Shown here: piece by piece, positions 4,916-7,983 of the stretch | Numbering within the stretch: position 1 is the stretch's first letter | Layout: each line of letters opens with the position of its first letter | Source: Acidobacteriota bacterium | GTDB lineage: Bacteria > Acidobacteriota > UBA6911 > RPQK01 > JADFOI01 | Assembly: GCA_030624355.1 (NCBI GenBank) | Contig: JAUXKG010000090.1 | Location: 1-7,983, forward strand | Length of the DNA stretch: 7,983 bases | Direction of reading: 5' to 3' | Notes under the pieces: generated by a model | The model's input: the letters and a program-made list of their open reading frames with translations, nothing else | Told to the model about the DNA's origin: nothing | The model's database searches: none | Program-made: the position numbers and the translations under genes

Positions 4916-6033
4916 AGAGCATGGAACAAACCACGGTTCTGGACACCCAAGTTCTGGAAATCAATATGGGGCCCCAGCATCCCTCCACCCACGGGGTGCT
5001 CCGTGTGAAACTCCAACTGGACGGTGAGAAGGTGGTGGATGCGGACTGCATCATTGGTTATTTACATCGGGGAATAGAGAAGATCAGCGAGAATCGGTCC
5101 TATATCGAGTGCGTCCCCTACTACGACCGAACCGACTATATTGCCGCCGTCTCCAACGTTTATGGCTATCTGCTGGGTGTCGAGAAGATGATGGGCATAG
5201 AGGTTCCAGAACGGGCTCGCTATATCCGGGTGATGATGACCGAGTTCAACCGGATCGCCAGCCACCTTCTCTGGCTGGCCACTCACGCGATAGACATCGG
5301 GGCCATGACGGTCTTCTTGTATTGTTTTCGGGAGCGGGAGGAGATTCTGAAACTATTCGAGTCTCTGTTTGGTGCCCGGTTGACCACCCATGCCTTTCGA
5401 GTGGCCGGTTTGTGGAAAGATCTGCCACCTGGTTTCGAACAAGCCGCACGCAAGTTCATCGATGAGTTTCCGGATCGTGTGGATGAGTACGAGCAGTTGC
5501 TGACCCACAATCGGATTTGGATGGATCGAACTCAGGGAATCGGAGTGATCTCGGGAGAAGAAGCCATTGAATGGGGACTCAGCGGTCCCGTACTTCGAGG
5601 TTCAGGGGTGGACTACGATGTTCGCAAGGCACGTCCCTACGGAGGTTATGAGGACTTCGACTTTGATGTTCCTCTTGGGAAAAATGGGGACACCTATGAC
5701 CGTTATCTGATTCGCATCGAGGAGATGAGGCAGAGCCTGCGAATCATTCAGCAGACCCTGGACCGTCTGCCCGACGGGCCTGTTCGGGGCAAGGCTCCCC
5801 GGATCTTGAAACCGGCCGTGGGAGAGTATTTTTCCACCATAGAGGGTCCCAGGGGGGAGTTGGGCTACTACATTGTCAGCGACGGATCGGCTCAACCCTT
5901 CCGAGTACGCATTCGTCCACCGACCTTCATCAGTCTGCAGGCGCTGCGCACACTGGTGAAGGGGCACCTGATGGCGGATGTTGTCGCCATCATCGGTACT
6001 CTCGACATCGTGTTAGGTGAGATTGACCGATGA
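4912..6033 (+). CDS. nuoD: NADH-quinone oxidoreductase subunit D
   Basis: A 373-residue peripheral-arm subunit (49-kDa homologue, related to the large subunit of NiFe hydrogenases) forming most of the quinone-binding cavity with NuoB. NMGPQHPSTHGVLR (18-31) holds the conserved His pair 23/27; GYLHRGIEK is at 49-57. PYYDRTDY (69-76) ends in Tyr76, which I take to be the quinone-site tyrosine. The C-terminus ending IIGTLDIVLGEIDR is the normal family end. The hydrogenase nickel-ligand cysteine pairs are absent, as expected. GTG 4912 overlaps the nuoC stop as GTGA, suggesting coupled translation; ATG 4921 (start MEQTTVLDTQ) is a reasonable alternative, and neither has a strong ribosome site. The stop overlaps nuoH's start as ATGA. 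nuoE, nuoF and nuoG do not follow, unlike the common operon order. Confidence 0.96.
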   Translation: MKSMEQTTVLDTQVLEINMGPQHPSTHGVLRVKLQLDGEKVVDADCIIGYLHRGIEKISENRSYIECVPYYDRTDYIAAVSNVYGYLLGVEKMMGIEVPERARYIRVMMTEFNRIASHLLWLATHAIDIGAMTVFLYCFREREEILKLFESLFGARLTTHAFRVAGLWKDLPPGFEQAARKFIDEFPDRVDEYEQLLTHNRIWMDRTQGIGVISGEEAIEWGLSGPVLRGSGVDYDVRKARPYGGYEDFDFDVPLGKNGDTYDRYLIRIEEMRQSLRIIQQTLDRLPDGPVRGKAPRILKPAVGEYFSTIEGPRGELGYYIVSDGSAQPFRVRIRPPTFISLQALRTLVKGHLMADVVAIIGTLDIVLGEIDR

Positions 6034-7136
6034 TTGAGAAAGAGACGCTGCTGATTTACGTTGTCATTCCCTTTATAAAAATTGCTGTCCTTGTTCTAAT
6101 TCTCTCGGGGGCCATTGCTTACTTGACTCTTCTTGAGCGAAAGTTGATCGCTCACATCCAGGTCCGTCTGGGACCCATGAGGGTGGGTTGGCACGGACTG
6201 CTGCAACCCATCGCCGACGGACTCAAGTTCCTGCTGAAGGAAGACATCGTTCCCTCCAAATCCGATGCGCTGATATTTACACTGGCTCCAATCATTTCGC
6301 TGATTCCGGCCTTCGTGGTTTTTGCTGTTGTTCCTTTCGGTTCACCGGACACCTTCGAAGGTATGCTGCGGTGGATTCTGGGCTGGTTTCTGGAGGCCGG
6401 TGCAGTGGAGACGGTGGTACAGAATTCGATCGCTTCAGGCGGGTTCATCACCGATATCAATATCGCTGTGCTGTTCGTACTCTCCGTTTCCTCAGTGGGA
6501 ATCTTGGGGGTCATTCTGGGAGGCTGGGCTTCCAACAGCAAGTACCCCCTTCTGGGAGCGCTGAGATCATCGGCCCAGATGGTGAGTTACGAAGTGGCTT
6601 TAGGATTCGCCATCATTGGGGTTCTTCTGATAGCGCGCTCGCTGAGTCTGGTGGAGATCGTTCAGAGTCAGAAGGAGGCGGGGCTGTGGTATGTGTTCGT
6701 TCAGCCGGTAGGCTTTATTCTGTTCTTCATCTGTGGAATGGCCGAGACCAATCGCCTTCCTTTCGACCTGCCTGAAGCGGAAACTGAACTGGTAGGAGGA
6801 TTTCACACCGAGTACAGTGGATTTCGCTTCTCACTTTTTTTCCTGGCCGAGTACGCCAACATGATTACGGTCTCCGCCGTTGCAGTCACTCTGTTCTTAG
6901 GGGGCTGGCTGAGACCCTTTCCCAATGTCGAGTGGCTGAGTTTTCTGGATATCATCCCTTCCGTGCTATGGTTTCTGATCAAAGTCTTTTTATTTTTGTA
7001 TGTGTTTATATGGATTCGGGGGACCTTGCCTCGCTTTCGATTTGACCAGCTGATGAGATACGGATGGAAAATTTTTCTGCCCGTGGCCCTGGGCAATGTC
7101 ATTGTTTCTGCAGGAGTATTGCTTCTGTTTCTTTAG
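6030..7136 (+). CDS. nuoH: NADH-quinone oxidoreductase subunit H
   Basis: A 368-residue polytopic membrane subunit (ND1 homologue) that joins the peripheral and membrane arms and forms the quinone entry tunnel. About eight hydrophobic helices are visible, beginning at residues 8-34. The LLERKLIAHIQVRLGPMRVG segment (34-53) and QPIADGLKFLLKEDIVP (59-75) are the conserved first loop. AETNRLPFDLPEAETELVGG (238-257) with FHTEYSG is the acidic cytosolic loop at the quinone channel. It is longer than E. coli NuoH (325 residues), mainly through an extra stretch at about 105-138 (GSPDTFEGMLRWILGWFLEA and following) before the helix ITDINIAVLF. The start ATG overlaps the nuoD stop by four bases, indicating coupled translation. 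Confidence 0.96.
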   Translation: MIEKETLLIYVVIPFIKIAVLVLILSGAIAYLTLLERKLIAHIQVRLGPMRVGWHGLLQPIADGLKFLLKEDIVPSKSDALIFTLAPIISLIPAFVVFAVVPFGSPDTFEGMLRWILGWFLEAGAVETVVQNSIASGGFITDINIAVLFVLSVSSVGILGVILGGWASNSKYPLLGALRSSAQMVSYEVALGFAIIGVLLIARSLSLVEIVQSQKEAGLWYVFVQPVGFILFFICGMAETNRLPFDLPEAETELVGGFHTEYSGFRFSLFFLAEYANMITVSAVAVTLFLGGWLRPFPNVEWLSFLDIIPSVLWFLIKVFLFLYVFIWIRGTLPRFRFDQLMRYGWKIFLPVALGNVIVSAGVLLLFL

Positions 7137-7156
7137 CCCTCAGAGAAGGTTGACCC

Positions 7157-7621
7157 ATGATTGGTTTTTTGAAGCGCATCTTTTTCATCGACATTCTGAA
7201 AGGTCTGGCGCTGACCTTTCGTTATACCTACTCCCCGGTGTACACCGAGCAGTATCCGAAAGAGAAAGCCAGGCTCGCGGAAAGATACAAGGGGGCACCC
7301 CGTCTGAACAATGATCCCGAGACGGGAGAGACCCTGTGTATCGCATGCGATCTGTGCGCTCAGATCTGTCCGGAGGATTTGATTGTGGTGGGCTCACAAC
7401 GCGATCCGGACTCGCGAAAAAAGGTCCTGACCCATTACACCTTTGACACGTCGCGCTGCCTTTTTTGCGGGCTGTGCCAGGAGGTGTGTCCCACCAACGC
7501 TATCGAACTGACCCAGGATTTCGAACTAGCCACCTACAGCCGGGAATCCATGGTCTGGGATCGCAACCGGTTGGAGAAGGGGTGGGACCGGATCGAGTTT
7601 GGAAAGGATTATCATCGCTGA
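7157..7621 (+). CDS. nuoI: NADH-quinone oxidoreductase subunit I
   Basis: A 154-residue peripheral-arm ferredoxin-like subunit carrying two [4Fe-4S] clusters (N6a and N6b) that pass electrons toward cluster N2 in NuoB. Two full CxxCxxCxxxCP motifs are present: Cys61/64/67/71 in CIACDLCAQICP and Cys101/104/107/111 in CLFCGLCQEVCP. The amphipathic N-terminus (IGFLKRIFFIDILKGLALTF) docks on the membrane near NuoH. ATG 7157 has AGAAGG at 7144-7149 with 7-base spacing. The length is somewhat shorter than E. coli NuoI (180), as is common outside enterobacteria. It lies 20 bases after nuoH and 71 bases before nuoJ, with a hairpin in the second gap. Confidence 0.96.
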   Translation: MIGFLKRIFFIDILKGLALTFRYTYSPVYTEQYPKEKARLAERYKGAPRLNNDPETGETLCIACDLCAQICPEDLIVVGSQRDPDSRKKVLTHYTFDTSRCLFCGLCQEVCPTNAIELTQDFELATYSRESMVWDRNRLEKGWDRIEFGKDYHR

Positions 7622-7651
7622 CATCTGACCGTTGACAGTTGATCTGAATTA

Positions 7652-7680
7652 GCGGCCCAGGCTGCCGATAGCCGGGTCGT
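7652..7680 (+). other. Stable hairpin in the nuoI-nuoJ gap
   Basis: GCGGCCC (7652-7658) pairs with GGGTCGT (7674-7680), allowing two G-U pairs. After a bulged A at 7659, GGCT (7660-7663) pairs with AGCC (7670-7673) around a 6-base loop. This makes 11 base pairs. Only three T residues follow (7680-7682), too few for a typical intrinsic terminator, and nuoJ is surely needed downstream. An RNA processing, stability or partial attenuation role is possible. The nuoJ start is 12 bases after the stem. Confidence 0.45.
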
Positions 7681-7692
7681 TTCTGGAAGACT

Positions 7693-7983
7693 ATGGACGT
7701 TGTTCTCTTCTACATTCTGGCAGGCATTCTGGTCGTCTTCGCCATTCTGACCGTGACCGCTGCAAACCCGGTTCGAAGCGCCGTGTGCCTGGCCACAGCT
7801 CTGGTAGCGGTGGCGGGACTCTTTGTACTTCTGAAGGCGGAGTTCCTTGGAATGGTGCAGATTCTGGTCTATGTGGGCGGGATCATGGTGCTGTTTCTCT
7901 TCGTCATTCTTCTGGTCAATGTCGAGCGCGCCGAACAAGAGAGGAAGTCGAGTCGACAATGGCGGACCGGCGCGGCCCTGGGA
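7693..7983 (+). CDS. nuoJ: NADH-quinone oxidoreductase subunit J, 3' end outside the window
   Basis: The first 97 codons of the ND6-homologue membrane subunit, open to the window edge. Visible helices are at about 4-22, 29-49 and 52-77. NPVRSAV (25-31), AEFLGMVQILVYVGGIMVLF (49-68) and FVILLVNVE are the family's conserved core; the YVGG turn lies in the third helix, which in complex I structures is distorted and implicated in coupling quinone reduction to proton pumping. The ATG at 7693 gives the usual N-terminus (MDVVLFYILAGILVVF). The upstream GGAAG at 7685-7689 is closer to the start (3 bases) than ideal. A hairpin lies just before it. Confidence 0.95.
   Translation, partial: MDVVLFYILAGILVVFAILTVTAANPVRSAVCLATALVAVAGLFVLLKAEFLGMVQILVYVGGIMVLFLFVILLVNVERAEQERKSSRQWRTGAALG

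Noticed and set aside
7632..7660. TTGACA as the -35 of a promoter for nuoJ
   Set aside because: No acceptable -10 box lies at 16-18 base spacing, and nuoJ belongs to the operon.

Overview
The window is a bacterial chromosomal segment. It holds the start of a respiratory complex I operon (nuoA-B-C-D-H-I-J, all on the + strand) and, upstream of it, two nucleotide-sugar enzymes and two small genes. The NuoB, NuoD, NuoH, NuoI and UDP-glucuronate decarboxylase sequences, the moderate GC content and the small membrane-anchored protein at 452-838 fit an acidobacterium-like Gram-negative best. That assignment rests on recall of family features, not on a search, and is only moderately secure.

Layout. 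Positions 1-111 (minus strand) carry what looks like the 5' end of a divergent gene with a promoter right against its start codon. Positions 236-424 encode a small zinc-ribbon-like protein that has lost two of its expected cysteines. Positions 452-838 encode a single-pass membrane protein of the DUF4845-like kind. Positions 929-1906 are galE (UDP-glucose 4-epimerase).

The 443-base gap from galE to the next gene is not empty. It holds two adjacent inverted-repeat-bounded, MITE-like elements: 1905-2174, with 32-bp termini matching at 31 positions, and 2176-2300, with perfect 14-bp termini. One base separates them, and the first begins inside the galE stop codon. Positions 2350-3297 encode a UDP-glucuronate decarboxylase (UDP-xylose synthase).

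From 3355 to the window end runs the nuo operon. nuoA/nuoB overlap by 10 bases, and nuoC/nuoD and nuoD/nuoH overlap by 4 bases each. Several starts are GTG rather than ATG. nuoD is followed directly by nuoH, so the NADH-oxidising module genes nuoE, nuoF and nuoG are absent from their usual place. nuoJ is cut by the window edge.

Function. GalE and the decarboxylase would supply UDP-galactose and UDP-xylose for surface polysaccharide or glycan synthesis. The nuo genes encode the quinone-reducing arm (B, C, D, I) and the start of the membrane arm (A, H, J) of a proton-pumping quinone reductase. Nothing seen clearly amounts to an undescribed multi-gene system. The most unusual parts are the paired inverted-repeat elements, the cysteine-depleted zinc ribbon, the charged N-terminal tail of NuoC, the insert in NuoH, and the missing nuoEFG.
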